Shown here piece after piece: positions 22,701-33,655 of a stretch of 64,000 nt of DNA; position 1 is the stretch's first letter, and the number at the start of each line of letters is the position of its first letter. The stretch covers positions 955,001 through 1,019,000 of the forward strand of contig NC_035164.2 in assembly GCF_001659605.2 (NCBI RefSeq), read 5' to 3'. The position numbers were made by a program, and so were the translations under genes. The stretch comes from Manihot esculenta. Lineage: Eukaryota > Streptophyta > Magnoliopsida > Malpighiales > Euphorbiaceae. The notes under the pieces are model-generated. The model saw nothing but the letters and a program-made list of their open reading frames with translations. It was not told the origin of the DNA and ran no database searches.

Positions 22701-24765
22701 TATCCAACTCCCTCACATGAGCTAGAAACCCCTGACATCCCCTCCTAAGCAACCTACGAGCCTGAAGAGCTGAAATTAGACCTCTAGGTGTACCCCTCTT
22801 GTCTCCTCTGAAGACGACCTCTGACCCATCCTGACATCTGAACTTAACTACTTTGTCCCTGCAGTCCAAGGTAGCACCATGGGTAGATAGCCAATCCATC
22901 CCTAGAATGACGTCAAAGTCTGTCAAATCTAGAACCACAAGGTCGGCGGACAAGCATCTTCCCTCTATAAAAACTGGACTACACTGGCAGACTGACTCTG
23001 CAACTGACGGGTCACACTTGGGTCCACTGACCCATAGGGGACACTCTAACTCAGAGACCATCAATCCTAACCTCTGAACGGCTCTCGGTGCAATAAAAGA
23101 GTGAGATGCACCCGGGTCCATTAATGCATACACATCAGAACACCCAATGATGAGATTACCTGACACCACGGTGTTGGATGTGTTAGCCTCCTGCTGCGTC
23201 ATGGTGAAGATCCTGGCTGGAGCTGATGGACCTTCACCTCTGAATCCTGCTGAGGAAGAAGCTGACCCTCTCCCTCTGCCTCTGCCACTGGCCTGTGTAG
23301 CAGCTGGAGCTACTGGCTGTGCCACACTTCCTGAAGCTGTCTGCTGTGTCTGTGCCGTAGGAACTGCTTTAGGACATTGCCACGACATATGCCCCTCTTG
23401 CCCACATCTGTAGCAGGTCGTTGTCCCAAACCGGCATAAACCCCTGTGTGGCCTACCACACTTCGCACAAGCTGCATTATCTGCCCCAGAACTAGAACCA
23501 CTGCCAAATCCCAGACTAGACTTGACCTTGTTCCAGAACTTATTCTTCTTACCCTTGGGCTTACCCCATCTCTTACTGCCTGAAGCTGCTGCACTCAAGG
23601 TAGAGGGATCTAACCTTCCCCCACCCGGAGTTTTAGAACCAGAAGCTTGTGCCACTGTCTGTTTGACTGTCCCCTGAACGATGGCACTAGCCTCCATTCT
23701 CCTAGCCATGTCTACTATGGCGTGAAAACTCTCTCTATCTGCTGACTGTACCAAGGAGGAATACCTGGGATGGAGCTTCATGATATACCTCCTCGACTTC
23801 TTCTGGTCTGTGCTAAGGTCTTGCCCAGCAAAAGGCAGCAACTCCATAAACCTGTCAGTATATTCGTCTACACTCATGTCATCGGTTTGCCTCAACTGTT
23901 CGAATTCTATCATCTTTAATTCCCTTGAACTATCAGGGAAAGCCCATCCTGCAAATTCATTAGCGAACTCCTCCCACGATAGGCTATCCACCCTCGGCTT
24001 CACATAGTTTTTGAACCACTCACGGGCCTTTTTGCATTTCAAGGTGAAACCAGCCATCTGAATGGCTCTATTATCATCAGCTCCGATCTCCTCTGTGATC
24101 ATCTTGACCTTCTCCAAATATACGAACGGGTCATCACCTGACTCAAACTGGGGAGCACCCAACTTCATGTAATCTGTCATTTTAGCCTTACTTCCCCCAG
24201 ATGAGCTAGGCTGAGGTATCTGGGTATCTGGGCATGTAGGTGCTGGTGGTGGTGGAGGTACAGCATCCCCCGGAGTGGGGTTTGCTGGATTTGGATAGTA
24301 TGGTGGAGGTGGGTACACTGGGTACTGTGGATATGGTGGGTAGTATGGTGGGTATGGCATCTGTGTGGGGTAGGGGTTAAAACTAGGGTAATCCGATGTA
24401 CCTCCCATCGAATACCCGGGATTTTGGGTGTAGGGCGGATAGTGAGGTGGCTGAACAAATCCCGAGGCCTGAGTGCCTCCTTGGGATTCTCCCATACCCT
24501 CTTCTGACATACTGACGCCCAAACTGCCATCCCTCCTTTGATCAACATCCATCTGATCCCCCATATCCTCTGACATACCTCCCTGCACTGTTCCTCTGAC
24601 TGATCTGCTTCTTCCCAGATCTAAAGACCTTCTAGGGTCTCTCACTGCTCGGTCCCTGTTGGACCTACTTGACATTGCCCTAGGCAATGTTGAAGGACGG
24701 GCATCAATGCCCTCGTCCTGAGGTGGTATTCCAGTCAATCGTGCAGATCGACGGGTTCCTCTCAT
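19774..24765 (-). CDS. Intact Ty3/gypsy gag-pol polyprotein with chromodomain
   Basis: 1663 residues from ATG at 24765, no internal stop. Domains by rough residue: basic Arg/Ser-rich start; Pro/Tyr-rich low-complexity stretch (100-175); Gag (195-345); CCHC zinc knuckle [14 protein letters not shown] (about 450); aspartic protease with DPGASHS in place of the usual D-S/T-G (about 547); reverse transcriptase (740-930) with FIDD at about 883; RNase H (from about 1025, FCDAS); integrase with HHCC zinc module ([13 protein letters not shown], about 1258-1300) and catalytic core (DRGPQFTS, about 1380); C-terminal chromodomain (about 1615-1663). It makes virus-like particles, copies the RNA and inserts the DNA; chromodomains target heterochromatin. 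Gag and pol share one frame, so their ratio must be set by protein processing or another route. The Pro in the protease motif is seen in other plant elements and need not mean loss of function. Confidence 0.95.
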   Translation of the reverse strand: MRGTRRSARLTGIPPQDEGIDARPSTLPRAMSSRSNRDRAVRDPRRSLDLGRSRSVRGTVQGGMSEDMGDQMDVDQRRDGSLGVSMSEEGMGESQGGTQASGFVQPPHYPPYTQNPGYSMGGTSDYPSFNPYPTQMPYPPYYPPYPQYPVYPPPPYYPNPANPTPGDAVPPPPPAPTCPDTQIPQPSSSGGSKAKMTDYMKLGAPQFESGDDPFVYLEKVKMITEEIGADDNRAIQMAGFTLKCKKAREWFKNYVKPRVDSLSWEEFANEFAGWAFPDSSRELKMIEFEQLRQTDDMSVDEYTDRFMELLPFAGQDLSTDQKKSRRYIMKLHPRYSSLVQSADRESFHAIVDMARRMEASAIVQGTVKQTVAQASGSKTPGGGRLDPSTLSAAASGSKRWGKPKGKKNKFWNKVKSSLGFGSGSSSGADNAACAKCGRPHRGLCRFGTTTCYRCGQEGHMSWQCPKAVPTAQTQQTASGSVAQPVAPAATQASGRGRGRGSASSSAGFRGEGPSAPARIFTMTQQEANTSNTVVSGNLIIGCSDVYALMDPGASHSFIAPRAVQRLGLMVSELECPLWVSGPKCDPSVAESVCQCSPVFIEGRCLSADLVVLDLTDFDVILGMDWLSTHGATLDCRDKVVKFRCQDGSEVVFRGDKRGTPRGLISALQARRLLRRGCQGFLAHVRELDSHVREPASVPVVSEFLDVLPDELPGLPPVREIEFEIELMPGTRPISIPPYRMAPAEMKELKEQLQELVDKGFIRPSTSPWGAPVLFVKKKDGSLRLCIDYRQLNKATIKNKYPLPRIDDLFDQLAGAGCFSKIDLRSGYHQLRIREEDVPKTAFRTRYGHYEFLVMPFGLTNAPAAFMDLMNRVFRPYLDHFVIVFIDDILVYSRNAEEHAHHLRIVLQTLREHGLYAKFSKCEFWLRSISFLGHIVSENGIEVDPKKVEAVTNWPRPTSVTEIRSFLGLAGYYRRFVQDFSKIAAPLTRLTRKNQRFDWTDQCEESFEELKKRLTSAPVLALPTSNEDFTVFCDASRVGLGCVLMQNGRVIAYASRQLKRHEMNYPTHDLEMAAVIFALKMWRHYLYGVKCEIFTDHKSLQHILSQRDLNLRQRRWVELLSDYDCKIQYHPGRANVVADALSRKSLGSLSHVTAERRPVVKEFYKLIEEGLQMELSGTGALIAQMKVTPVFLEQVAQKQHEDPELVKIARTVQSGRDSEFRFDSKGILRYGNRLCVPDDFGLKGDIMREAHNARYSVHPGATKMYQDLKRGYWWPAMKREVAQFVSACEICQRVKLEHQKPAGMLNPLPIPEWKWENIAMDFVVGLPATSNRLDSIWVIVDRLTKSAHFIPVRSNYSVDKLAQVYVEEIVRLHGVPVSIVSDRGPQFTSRFWRSLQSAMGTRLDFSTAFHPQTDGQSERTIQTIEDMLRMCVLDFGGSWKQHLPLVEFAYNNSYHASIGMAPYEALYGRKCRSPVCWEEVGERSLAGPELVEITSRVVPIIRERIKTATSRQKSYADIRRKQVEFQEGDLVLLKVSPMKGVVRFGKKGKLAPRYIGPFEVLQRIGNVSYKLDLPASMERIHPVFHVSMLRKFVSDPGKVLSEPDVEIQEDLTYVEQPVRILDTQIRKLRNKEIPMVKVLWNHHNLEECTWETRESILQQYPHLF

Positions 24766-24989
24766 CCTGTTTTCTGAGAAACAGTAAACATCCCATAAAC
24801 ATTAGCATTAAATGGTTCATGTCGGCAAGCATGAACCTCACAGCTACATTACACACATAGCATATCATACAATCATAGCAAGACAGGACTCTACATCCTA
24901 TCCTAGTGGACATGATTTTTGCCTATTGTGCTTGACCTTCTATAACTTCTATGAGCCCGACACTCTAGGTCCGACCATATGAACCTAGG

Positions 24990-25001
24990 GCTCTGATACC
25001 A
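24990..25001 (-). promoter_or_regulatory. Primer binding site, initiator tRNA-Met type
   Basis: On the minus strand TGGTATCAGAGC lies three bases from the 5' LTR edge (25005). It matches the sequence complementary to the 3' end of plant initiator tRNA-Met, the usual primer of this lineage. Confidence 0.88.
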
Positions 25002-25004
25002 CTC

Positions 25005-27303
25005 TGTAACGCCCCGAAAATCCGGACCGCTACCGGCGCTAGGATCCAGATCGGCGTAAGGCCGCCGGGACCCGTAGCAAGCCTAACATACATCCTGTTT
25101 ACCTGTTTAATCCCATACATGATCAACAAACATACATAAGAATTAAAAACTTTTCTTTTTCTTCATACACCAAACTCAACCTGTGCATGCACTGTATTCA
25201 TCATATACATAAACATTAATCCCTCTGTGGGACGTCATCAAAGCCTCAATGGGCAATATATATTCTGTGTTGAGTTGGTTCACATATACATCATAAAATA
25301 AGATCATGTACGTACCAAGGGATTAACATCTACTATGGTCAAGCACAACTCTATCCTCAATAACATAGTTACATAAACATAACTGTTCAAACTTTACATT
25401 ACATTCTTATCATTGTCATGTCCACATACTCTAGCTATTACATACATATGACTTTTCTCTTCTTTTCTTCTCTATCAATCCCGTACCTGCAAACCTGGGG
25501 TTAGGGGAGAGGGGTGAGCTAAAAGCCCAGTGAGCAGAAACTAAAAACATTATATTAAAAGTCATGCTTTCATGGAATGCATCATATCACAGACAATCCA
25601 CATCAAGGGTGAACCTGTCACCAATTAGTCCCAACATAGTCTCGTGCCAGGCCATAACATGGGGTCCTGGTCTTCCTGTCATAACATACATAAAGTCTCG
25701 TGCCAGGCCGTAGCATGGGGTCCTGGTCTTCCTGTCATATCATATATAAAGCCTCGTGCCAGGCCGTAGCATGGGGTCCTGGTCTTCCTGTCATATCATA
25801 TATAAAGCCTCGTGCCAGGCCGTAGCATGGGGTCCTGGTCTTCCTGTCATAACATACATAAAGTCTCGTGGACTAATTGGATCATACAGCATTCACCCAC
25901 AACCACAAAATAAAATGCAATGCGACATATTCGTGAACTAATGCAATCAGCCTATTACATGTCATCATGATGCATGAAACATGCTCAAAACATTTAATTG
26001 CTTGATTTAAAACATTAAGCTTGTTTCCACTCACCTCTGGCTAGCTCTGACCAGACACTGAAGCAGCTCACTCACTGCTGGGGTCCTCGGTTCCTCGGGT
26101 CCGAACCTACACAGGTGGACTCCAATGAGGGACCAAACATATGTAAACACAACTCTAATATATCCCCCAAAAACCCCCTAAAACATCATGAAAACATCAC
26201 AGAAAATATGCATGAAATGGCTGAACAGGGCACCTTCGGCGGCACCTTCGGCGGCCGAAAGTCCTGGACAGAGACGAAACTCAGCTAGGTTCGGCGGCAC
26301 CTTCGGCGGCCGAAAGTGCCAGACAGAGACGAAAGTCTCTTTTCGGGGGCACCTTCGGCAGCCGAAAGCTGCCTCCACAAGAGGGGTTCGGCGGCCGAAA
26401 CTCCCTTCGGCTGCCGAACCTGGTTTCTGCCAAATGGCAGAAACTTGGTTCAAATGAACCTCCTGCCTCCCAAAACCATAAATCATGCATATTTCTCAAC
26501 TAAAACACACATACAAGTTCCTAGGGGCCTCAAACATGCATATACCCCATCTACAACACTTCATTCACACACAAACAAGCTACATTGCTCAAAAATCACA
26601 ACTTAAAACCCATAAACCTACACATGAACTAAACATGCCTTTAACCCCCAAAGATCTTCATAAAACTTGTGTCAAGCATAAAAAGAGTTCAAGATCGACC
26701 CTTACCTCTTGAAGATCGAGAGTAGAGGCGATCTAACTTGGAGTTGGGAGAAATCTAGCTCCTTGGGCCTCCAAGCTCAAAACTTGTTCAAAACTCACAA
26801 ATCTTCAAAACAAAGTTATAAACTTGTTAAAACCATGAAAGATCTAGAGGAAACACTCAAGATCGAGGGAGGAACGGTGGAGACTCACCTTGGCCGACAA
26901 TGGGAGAGAAAAAGCTCGCCCGTGCGGACCAAGGGGACCCTTTTATAGTGGCTGGCCAGGCCACGTTCGGGGGCCGAATGTGCCTCCGCATCCATGCAAT
27001 GTTCGGCGGCCGAACATAAGGTTCGGCGGCCGAACCTGCACTTCCCTCACTTAGACTTTCGGGGGCCTAACGTGCCTCCCAAAGTCCATGCATGTTCGGC
27101 GGCCGAAAGTGAGTTTCGGCGGCCGAACCTGGGTTTTTCCTTAAAGAATTTTCATGCAAAAACTTATTTAAAATCATACTTAAAACATTAAAATACATGA
27201 AAACATTTTATAAAAACATGCTTTTACCCTTCTAGAGGTTTCCGACACCCAAATTCCACCGGACGGTAGGAATTCCGATACCGGAGTCTAGCCGGGTATT
27301 ACA
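25005..27303 (-). repeat. 5' LTR of the complete element
   Basis: 2299 bp, same length as the 3' LTR and nearly identical. The TATAAAAG box is at 26940-26947. It carries the same palindrome clusters and 56-bp repeat. It supplies the element's promoter. Confidence 0.93.
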
Positions 27304-27396
27304 GGTCCCATTTCTCAAAAAGTCTCTAAGGCATTTGTCACTACTCTTACAACGGACTGCTAAGCAAGCGAATGAAGTCCGCAAAGAGGAAAATTG

Positions 27397-27516
27397 TAAC
27401 AGCCCATGGGCCCACACCAGTGAATATTGTCCGCTTTGGGTTCACGCCTAGCGTCCTAACAGCCCATGGGCCCACACCAGTGAATATTGTCCGCTTTGGG
27501 TTCACGCCTAGCGTCC
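27397..27516. repeat. Perfect 60-bp tandem duplication
   Basis: 27397-27456 and 27457-27516 are identical. The unit starts TAACAGCCCATGGGCCC. It lies in a stretch (about 27395-27680) containing CTTTCCGATGTGGGATAC, which resembles a widespread plant short-LTR repeat family; that family assignment is tentative. Confidence 0.85.
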
Positions 27517-27679
27517 TTCCCCTCACGGTTTTGTTTCTGGGTCAAGAGATTTACTACCCTGTCTTCCCAAAATGCGTCCACTGAGGTCTCTTGGGGCTTG
27601 CCCTTATAAGGCTTCCCCCCCTCCTTACCTCTTTCCGATGTGGGATACTTTTAATCCACCTCATAGGGCTTAAAGTCGG

Positions 27680-27985
27680 AAGCTCATCAGGACTGGAAAG
27701 GGCAAGAAAATGCACAAAAGCCGATCAGGGCTGGAAAATAACCAGAAGCTCACCAGGGCTAGTTAAGGCCCGGAAGCCCGTCAGATCTGGAAAATGCACG
27801 GAAGCCCGTCAGATCTGAAAAATGCACGGAAGCCCGTCAGGGCTGAAAAATGATCGAAAGCTTGCCAGGATTGGAAAATGCCCGAAAGATCGTCAGGAAT
27901 GGTCAGGGCATGAAAATAACCATAGGCTCGTTGTGGCTGAAAAATGCCTGGAAGCTTGCCAGGGCTAGTTGAGGCAAGAGGGAAG
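27680..27985. repeat. Degenerate 28-bp tandem repeat in the old element
   Basis: Variants of CGGAAGCCCGTCAGATCTGG followed by AAAATGCA recur about ten times. Three adjacent copies near 27770-27850 keep an exact 28-bp period, and the outer ones are eroded. Confidence 0.7.
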
Positions 27986-28461
27986 CTCGAAAACTCGTTA
28001 GGGCATTACCATATCGCTCGGATCAATTTTGACCAGAAGATGGACAAGATCTTGGATCAGACTAGTCAGTAGCACAAGTAAGAAAAAAGCAAAGACAGCG
28101 CGCGTTCAGCCTAGATGGAAGCTAACTTAGTTTGACGGATTGAACGAAGGCTGCACGGTTCCACTTGGGACAATTAGTATGATTTATACTCTAGACTGTG
28201 ACATATTTCACGACTAGACCACTAGAAGGGTATCCACAAGGCTAACGACCATGTGTCAGTCTTGATTAATAAAATTCTCAAGTCATTATCGTGGTCAGTT
28301 ATTAAGTTTAGTTTGTCATTTTATTTCATGGCCACAAGGCAATTGTTATTTATGGGCAGGAATAAGCAAAACGATGTGAGTATGGAAGGTCAATCTAAAC
28401 AATTCGTATGCCACAAATCGTGAAGATAACTGTCACATTTGAATCTAAAGCATTAAAGACT

Positions 28462-28474
28462 GGCGGGGGACTTT
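28462..28474 (+). promoter_or_regulatory. Polypurine tract of the old element
   Basis: GGCGGGGGACTTT directly before the right LTR. It fixes the orientation of the old element as plus strand. Confidence 0.65.
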
Positions 28475-29090
28475 TGATATTATATAATAATAGTTCAAAG
28501 CGGGCCATGTGCTAGTACTCGAAGATAGGGTCACGTGGCAAGCATCTGATCAGGTGATACTCGATCCAACCGAAAGAAGAGAAAACCTGGACGCTTCAGG
28601 TCAGCTCTTCGTCAAGACTCGCCCCCTCAATTATAGGGTGCGGTTCGACCTATGGAAAGAAAGACTCAGATACCAGAGCATTCAGCTCTTCATAAAGACT
28701 CACTCTTTCTCGAAGAGGCCAAGTCTTCACATAAAGTTATAATTAGCAGGCACAGTCCAGCATATCTCTATTACGCCGGTAATCGCAAGATCACCGACTG
28801 ATTAACTAGCGAGATCCCTTATCAAACAGCCGGACACATCATTACCGGAATTTCAGGAGATACTTATATTTAACCCCATTCTTTTACAGTATAAAAACTA
28901 TTGATCACAGAGACAAATGTATGTAATTCTTATATAATTACTCTTGAGTTCAGAGCAATTCCATACATTCACCCTTTTCATCAGTTTATTGACTTAAATA
29001 TCAGAGTGGCTGCTATAAGTACCGACCACTTTACGTTCTCTTTATTGCATGATTGACCAATCACAGTACAGTTTCATTCCGATAGCATCA
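28475..29090 (+). repeat. Right (3') LTR of the old element
   Basis: 616 bp, TGATATTATA to GCATCA. A TATAAAAA box is kept at 28890-28897, while the left LTR has a mutated TATAAGAG at the same place. It shares blocks such as ACTCGAAGATAGGGTCACGT and GACGCTTCAGGTC with the left LTR. Confidence 0.75.
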
Positions 29091-30481
29091 ATTTCAAAAA
29101 AAATACTTTTAAAAGAAAAAAAAGATGTTGAAATTATTGAATTTTTATTAAAAAAATTGTTTTAATTTTTAATTATTTAAGATTTGAGAGACTAAAAAAT
29201 GAATTATAGTTTTTTATTTTATTTTCCAATTAAATTTCATTTTGTTATAATTGTTAATTTTTGGAAGCGAAAGAATCGAAACTGGTGAGGCAAATGAGAA
29301 CAATTTGAGAGATAAAAAAATGTAGAGAAAGGGATTGAACAAAGTGTTAGCTTTTATAAATTTTGAAAAATCTTTTTCATATTTAAATGAAAAAAATACT
29401 TTTTTATTGTACTCAGATTTTTTTTTTTAATTTACAACTATTAGTATTATCATATTTACATCGGAAAATATTTCAATAAATATTTATTTTATTTATAAAA
29501 ATTGAATTCTTTAACTTTATTTAAGGAGAAAAATGTTGAATTATTTATTCCACAACTTATTGATTATTGCATTCAAAAATTAGTAAAACCTAGCAGTATA
29601 TTTAGGTTTCTTAACAGAAATAATTAATAAATAACAGAAATAGTTAATTGTTATGAATCCAGTCAAATGATTATTGGACAAAATTGTTTTGATTTTGCAC
29701 TTAAAATGTGGAGCTAGGGAGGTAGAAATTTTAATTTTTAAATAGACATAGATTAGATGTGAATTTATTTTTAATATATTGTTATATTTAACTTTTTTAT
29801 TTTTTTAAAAAAAATTAGAAAGTTGATTTTTTTATTGGACTAATTAAAAAAATAATAAGTTAAAATTATATTTTTATTAAATCTAATTTTAATTAAATTA
29901 TAATTAATTTAACATAAAATTGAATTTAAACTTGTTGAAATATACTTTCCTTCTACTTAAATATAAATACTTCTTAAATGTAGAGGCTGCGCTGCTCACT
30001 TATTCTGCTTGAGGGTAACTCTTTGTTAGTGTAAATATATTGCTTCTTTGTCACTTTGAAGTATGTTTAATTGTTAGTGTAAATATATTTTTAATTTAAA
30101 AAAATATTTAAAATAAATTAAAGTTTTATATAATTTTATAAAAATTTATTTTTTTAAATACATCTTGATAAATAAAAAGATATAATATAATATATAACTA
30201 CGAATTTCTTAGAAAGTTGTCAGAAATTTTTATCAGGAAGAGGCAAAGTGAAAAGTCTAAATCTAGAGCCAATTCCTATGGCAGCACAACAAGAAATTAA
30301 TGATCTTGGACTCTTCATTGACATCTGTAAAACACCAAGAAGACAGCATGTTCATGGGTAATTTCTTAAGCATATAAACTTTATTAAATAATGTTTTTTT
30401 CATGTACTAAACAAGTGTGTATAACAACATTGCCTAGTGCGTAAGACAAGGCCACAGGATTTGTAAGAAGGAGAAGGCAAA
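29091..30481. other. AT-rich DNA before the first unknown ORF; possible leader exon
   Basis: Mostly AT-rich and non-coding. At about 30280-30361 an ATG opens 26 codons (starting MAAQQEIND) up to a GTAATT donor-like site. It could be an upstream exon of the ORF at 30482, but none of the nearby AG acceptors I tried joins the two frames, so I do not call it as coding. Confidence 0.35.
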
Positions 30482-31249
30482 ATGAAAAAATTGCAGCACA
30501 AACACAGCAATTTGATGAACAGAGTTATTGATAAAAATCAACCCATTTTTTCATCTCATAGTCCACACTGCTTCAATGGATCCACGCATCACGTCACAGA
30601 TCATGCATACCTCATCAATCTGTTCCACAAACTCCCCATTAACGAGCAAGAAGCACTGATAAAGGAACTCTGCAGGGAATTTCCAAGCATTTCAATCCAG
30701 AAATTCCCAAGTGAGAAGGAAGAGAATTACAGGCTAAGATGTTTTGCGCAGCTACTCATAAAAGTTTCGAGTGAGGACTTATTTAAGAAGAAAATCCGTT
30801 GGCTTTATACTTCGATACTTAATGTCTCCTTACATTATGGATCATTTGTTGTCTCATGTTCTTCATTTCCACTGTCTGATAGTGCTGATCATGATGATGA
30901 AGAGTCCAAGTTGGAGCTCGAGGACTTCCAAGTTATTGAGTTACCCGATAACAATGATGCTAGAAGGTCGTTCGAGTTCGAAGTAATGGCATACGATGGT
31001 GATGAAGAGTCTGAGTTGAACCCGGAGCTCTTCAAAGTTCTCAAAGGTGTTGAGTTTGTCGATTTGCCCAATGCTAAAATGTCGTTTGAATACGAACTAA
31101 TGGAATACGATAATGATGAAGAGTCTAAGTTGAAGCTAGAGCTCTTCAAAGTTAAAACGTTTGAGTTGCGTGGTGCTGGTGGCGGCACCCGCGGTGGAGG
31201 AGGAGGAGGAGACAGTGTCTCATCAAGCACTAGTGATGGAAAGGACTAG
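30482..31249 (+). CDS. Unrecognised 255-residue protein with acidic repeats, beside RIP2
   Basis: Not recognised as any known family. Residues 1-100 are mixed and look globular, with a helical-looking core (INEQEALIKELCREFP). From about residue 135 an acidic unit of about 40 residues occurs three times, each starting with DEES(K/E)L and going through a Phe-Lys/Gln-Val segment; the first two units end in an (F/E)(E/V)-M-x-Y-D stretch. The tail is Gly-rich (GGGTRGGGGGGD). No signal peptide or membrane segment. It converges on RIP2, 382 bp stop to stop, and was duplicated together with it (broken copy at 42391-42660). The coding strand has few stops over 768 bp in AT-rich DNA, which supports a real gene, but no transcript evidence is available. 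It could also be the last exon of a longer gene. Confidence 0.5.
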   Translation: MKKLQHKHSNLMNRVIDKNQPIFSSHSPHCFNGSTHHVTDHAYLINLFHKLPINEQEALIKELCREFPSISIQKFPSEKEENYRLRCFAQLLIKVSSEDLFKKKIRWLYTSILNVSLHYGSFVVSCSSFPLSDSADHDDEESKLELEDFQVIELPDNNDARRSFEFEVMAYDGDEESELNPELFKVLKGVEFVDLPNAKMSFEYELMEYDNDEESKLKLELFKVKTFELRGAGGGTRGGGGGGDSVSSSTSDGKD

Positions 31250-31631
31250 GTTGCATTCAAGATATTTTTTAAAAAATTTTCATGTGTCTTTAAAGATAAT
31301 TCTAAGATGAGTAAAAGGTCAAATTTACTTCTGAATTATAGCAAGAACCAATTTTAGCCTTCATTAGTGATTATCGGAAACTTGTTGCCTTACAACAAGG
31401 ATTGCAGTGTGGTGAGGGAAAGTTTATAAAATAGAGAAAAGATAGTAACATTTTTATTCCTCACTTGATTCATCATCATACACAGTGAGAAGATAGGGGA
31501 CAGAGAAACACTTCAGCAGCAAATTTACATAGAAAATAAAAGCTGGGCATTAGCTCTCGAAGCTTGTCCATTATTTAAGGTACGTATATATAAAGCACTG
31601 AGCTCCGGTCTCTGCATGAGAGCATAAGCAA
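31250..31631. other. Convergent 3' flanks of the unknown ORF and RIP2
   Basis: Non-coding. Near 31450 the minus strand has an AATAAAA-type polyadenylation signal for RIP2, in the block shared with the other RIP genes (CACACAGTGAGAAGAT). Confidence 0.5.
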
Positions 31632-32549
31632 TCAAAGCCAATTCTGAAGGTTTTCAATAGAAAGATAGCTGCTAATTTCATGTCCAAGGCTTGATATGGA
31701 GTTTGGGGATACGAACAGCAACAGTGCTAAGTAGGCTTTTATCTGTTTAACGTCAGTCACGTTGAAAAAACTACCATCTGATTTCTGTAGCACAACTGGT
31801 TTTTTAAAAACTCCTTTATTAGATCTCTGGATTTCAGATGAAAGAGTACCCCATTGGTTTTCGAGGCTAAGAACATCAGCAAGAGGTCGAAATCTTTGGT
31901 GAAAATTAGCCACAATCTTCCTCTCAATATGTGAGATTCTTGATGCTTCTGAAAGCATTTGGATAATAACTACTAAAGGAGCAGCAATCTTTCTAGGATC
32001 TGTGCTATATTTGTTAAGCGAATATATCGCATTATCAAGTGGATAGATTCCCAAGTCGACATTCTCTCTGTCGGCACCTAAGTTTTTGAGATCAGGATAC
32101 CCACCACCGAATTTAAACCTGGTTTTTGTTGTCCCTTTGAAAAGATCATTAAAGGCAGCAGTAGAAGCTTCTTCAAAGAAGTATGAATTAGCTCCAACTT
32201 GATAAGCCACCACATAGACGTTAACAACATCTATTGCTATTGTTGCAGAATTCTTGGAGTTTGAAAGAGTCACCAGAACAAATCTCTGGGAACTGGTAAC
32301 TTTGGATTCTTGACGCAGCAATGGGATCGAATAGCTCTCAGCTCCACTTTTCAATTGACTTCGGAGATTCGTTATGAATTGGGAGTAGGTTTCTGGAGTT
32401 GCAGATTCAGTGTAGAAGCTCACTGCTGGATACCCAAGTGTTGTATGTTGTTGATCTGATGTTAGGGGGCAATCTCTAGCCCATCCAAATAGAGAAGTCC
32501 AGCAAAACCATGTTAATACTAAAACCCACAAGTTCATGTTTGCTTCCAT
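31632..32549 (-). CDS. Type 1 ribosome-inactivating protein, RIP gene 2
   Basis: 305 residues from ATG at 32549, no coding intron. Signal peptide in the first 24 residues (hydrophobic, ending near GWA before RDCP). Catalytic residues: Tyr112 (NVYVVAY), Tyr151 (GGYPDL), Glu201 and Arg204 (SEASRISHIE), Trp233 (ENQW). The block from TRFKF to RENVDLG is the most conserved with the other two copies. The C-terminus extends past the SLGHE segment to a short hydrophobic end, unlike RIP1. No lectin domain follows. Predicted role: secreted or vacuolar rRNA N-glycosylase that depurinates the sarcin-ricin loop, probably in defence. The frame is intact and conservation implies an active enzyme, but expression is unproven. 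Confidence 0.92.
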   Translation of the reverse strand: MEANMNLWVLVLTWFCWTSLFGWARDCPLTSDQQHTTLGYPAVSFYTESATPETYSQFITNLRSQLKSGAESYSIPLLRQESKVTSSQRFVLVTLSNSKNSATIAIDVVNVYVVAYQVGANSYFFEEASTAAFNDLFKGTTKTRFKFGGGYPDLKNLGADRENVDLGIYPLDNAIYSLNKYSTDPRKIAAPLVVIIQMLSEASRISHIERKIVANFHQRFRPLADVLSLENQWGTLSSEIQRSNKGVFKKPVVLQKSDGSFFNVTDVKQIKAYLALLLFVSPNSISSLGHEISSYLSIENLQNWL

Positions 32550-33655
32550 TGCCAATCAACTGTAGAAAATATTGTTCAAATTCCTCCTGTCAGAACAATT
32601 GAACAAGAGTTTAAATTTGACAAAAAAGAAAATTTAAAAACAAGCCTTCAAATAAAAATATTTATGTGAGACGGAAATAAATATAAATTTCTTAATTTCA
32701 ACCTATAAAAATTTCAATGAACTTAAAAAGTATAAAGTCCAGGCAAAAATTATTTGTTTTTCGAGATTCACCGTAAATTCTATCTACTCATACCAGATGT
32801 GTGATAATAGCTCAACTAATTTATTTTTCCCAAAAAACACATTATTTAAAAAAATTTCAACAAAATAATTTATTTTTTTAATATTTAGTTGTAATTTTAA
32901 AAAAAATAAAAGATGTTAATAGATTTATATATAGAAAAGGTAAGCAATTTATCAAAATTCAGAAAACAGATTCCATTTTTTAAAAAAAGAGAAGTCATTT
33001 TTTTAGAAATATAACTTAATTTTTCTTTAATAAAAAAAATTTTTTTTATTATTTAATTTTATCAAATATTACAAATTTCAAAAAAAAATATGAAAATTAT
33101 TTTTCGTTTATTCAATATTATAAATATTCTTCTCCCCCTAAACCAGCAAAATATTACTAAAAGAAAAATTAGAAAAATATCATGATAGAACTCTCGAGAG
33201 AAATATGCCATAATTTAGCTCTATAATTGATATTGTTTATATTACGTTTTTTTGAAAATGGACCTAGAAAATAAAATATAATATCGAATGGATTTACTTG
33301 ACAATCTCTCTGATATGTGAACATAATTAAAATATTTATAAATATAATTTTTAAAAAAATATATAAATAAAATTTAAATAATTTAATCTCTACTATAAAA
33401 AGAAATTCAACTATAATTGGAAAAAGAAAAACACAATTTTTCTAATCTCCATAGAAATTTTAAGATCTGATAAGCTGCTGCACTCCATTAACATAATATA
33501 TGTCATAAAAAATAATTAATATAAATAGTACTGCAAACTTTTAAACTAATAAAAAAAAAAAATGAAGATAGAGAAAGGTTTCATTACTTACAAAGCATCC
33601 AAGAAGAAAGTGGGAGAGATATTGCTTAGCACATTGTCTATGATATGTTTTTATA
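32550..33655 (-). promoter_or_regulatory. Promoter and 1-kb leader intron of RIP gene 2
   Basis: On the minus strand a TATAAAA box is at 33649-33655, a GTAAGT donor at 33586-33591 and an acceptor (CTGACAG) ending at 32587, giving a leader intron of about 1005 bp. Exon 1 is non-coding and about 30 nt. The intron is AT-rich and much longer than in RIP1 (95 bp) and RIP3 (416 bp). Confidence 0.65.

Larger units (their letters stand above)
17364..27303 (-). mobile_element. Complete chromodomain Ty3/gypsy retrotransposon (Tekay/Del-like)
   Basis: 9940 bp bounded by two 2299-bp LTRs and a perfect 5-bp target duplication GGTCC (17359-17363 and 27304-27308). On the minus strand the order is 5' LTR (25005-27303), initiator-Met-type primer site, one long gag-pol frame with a C-terminal chromodomain, polypurine tract, 3' LTR (17364-19662). 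By eye I find three differences between the LTRs (near 17376, 18014 and 18224), so insertion is recent. All parts needed for an autonomous element are present. The Tekay assignment rests on size, chromodomain and motif style and is less certain than the superfamily. Confidence 0.92.
16334..29090 (+). mobile_element. Old non-coding LTR retrotransposon, interrupted by a younger element
   Basis: Two diverged direct repeats (16334-16947 and 28475-29090) bound a short internal region (16948-17363 plus 27304-28474, about 1.6 kb) with no polyprotein. The left LTR is followed by a primer-site-like sequence, and the right one is preceded by a purine tract. The flanks ATTTT and ATTTC are a four-of-five match for a target duplication. 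Lack of coding capacity suggests a non-autonomous derivative. The 9.9-kb insertion at 17364-27303 lies inside it. The LTRs differ at many positions, so it is much older than its guest. Confidence 0.7.
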
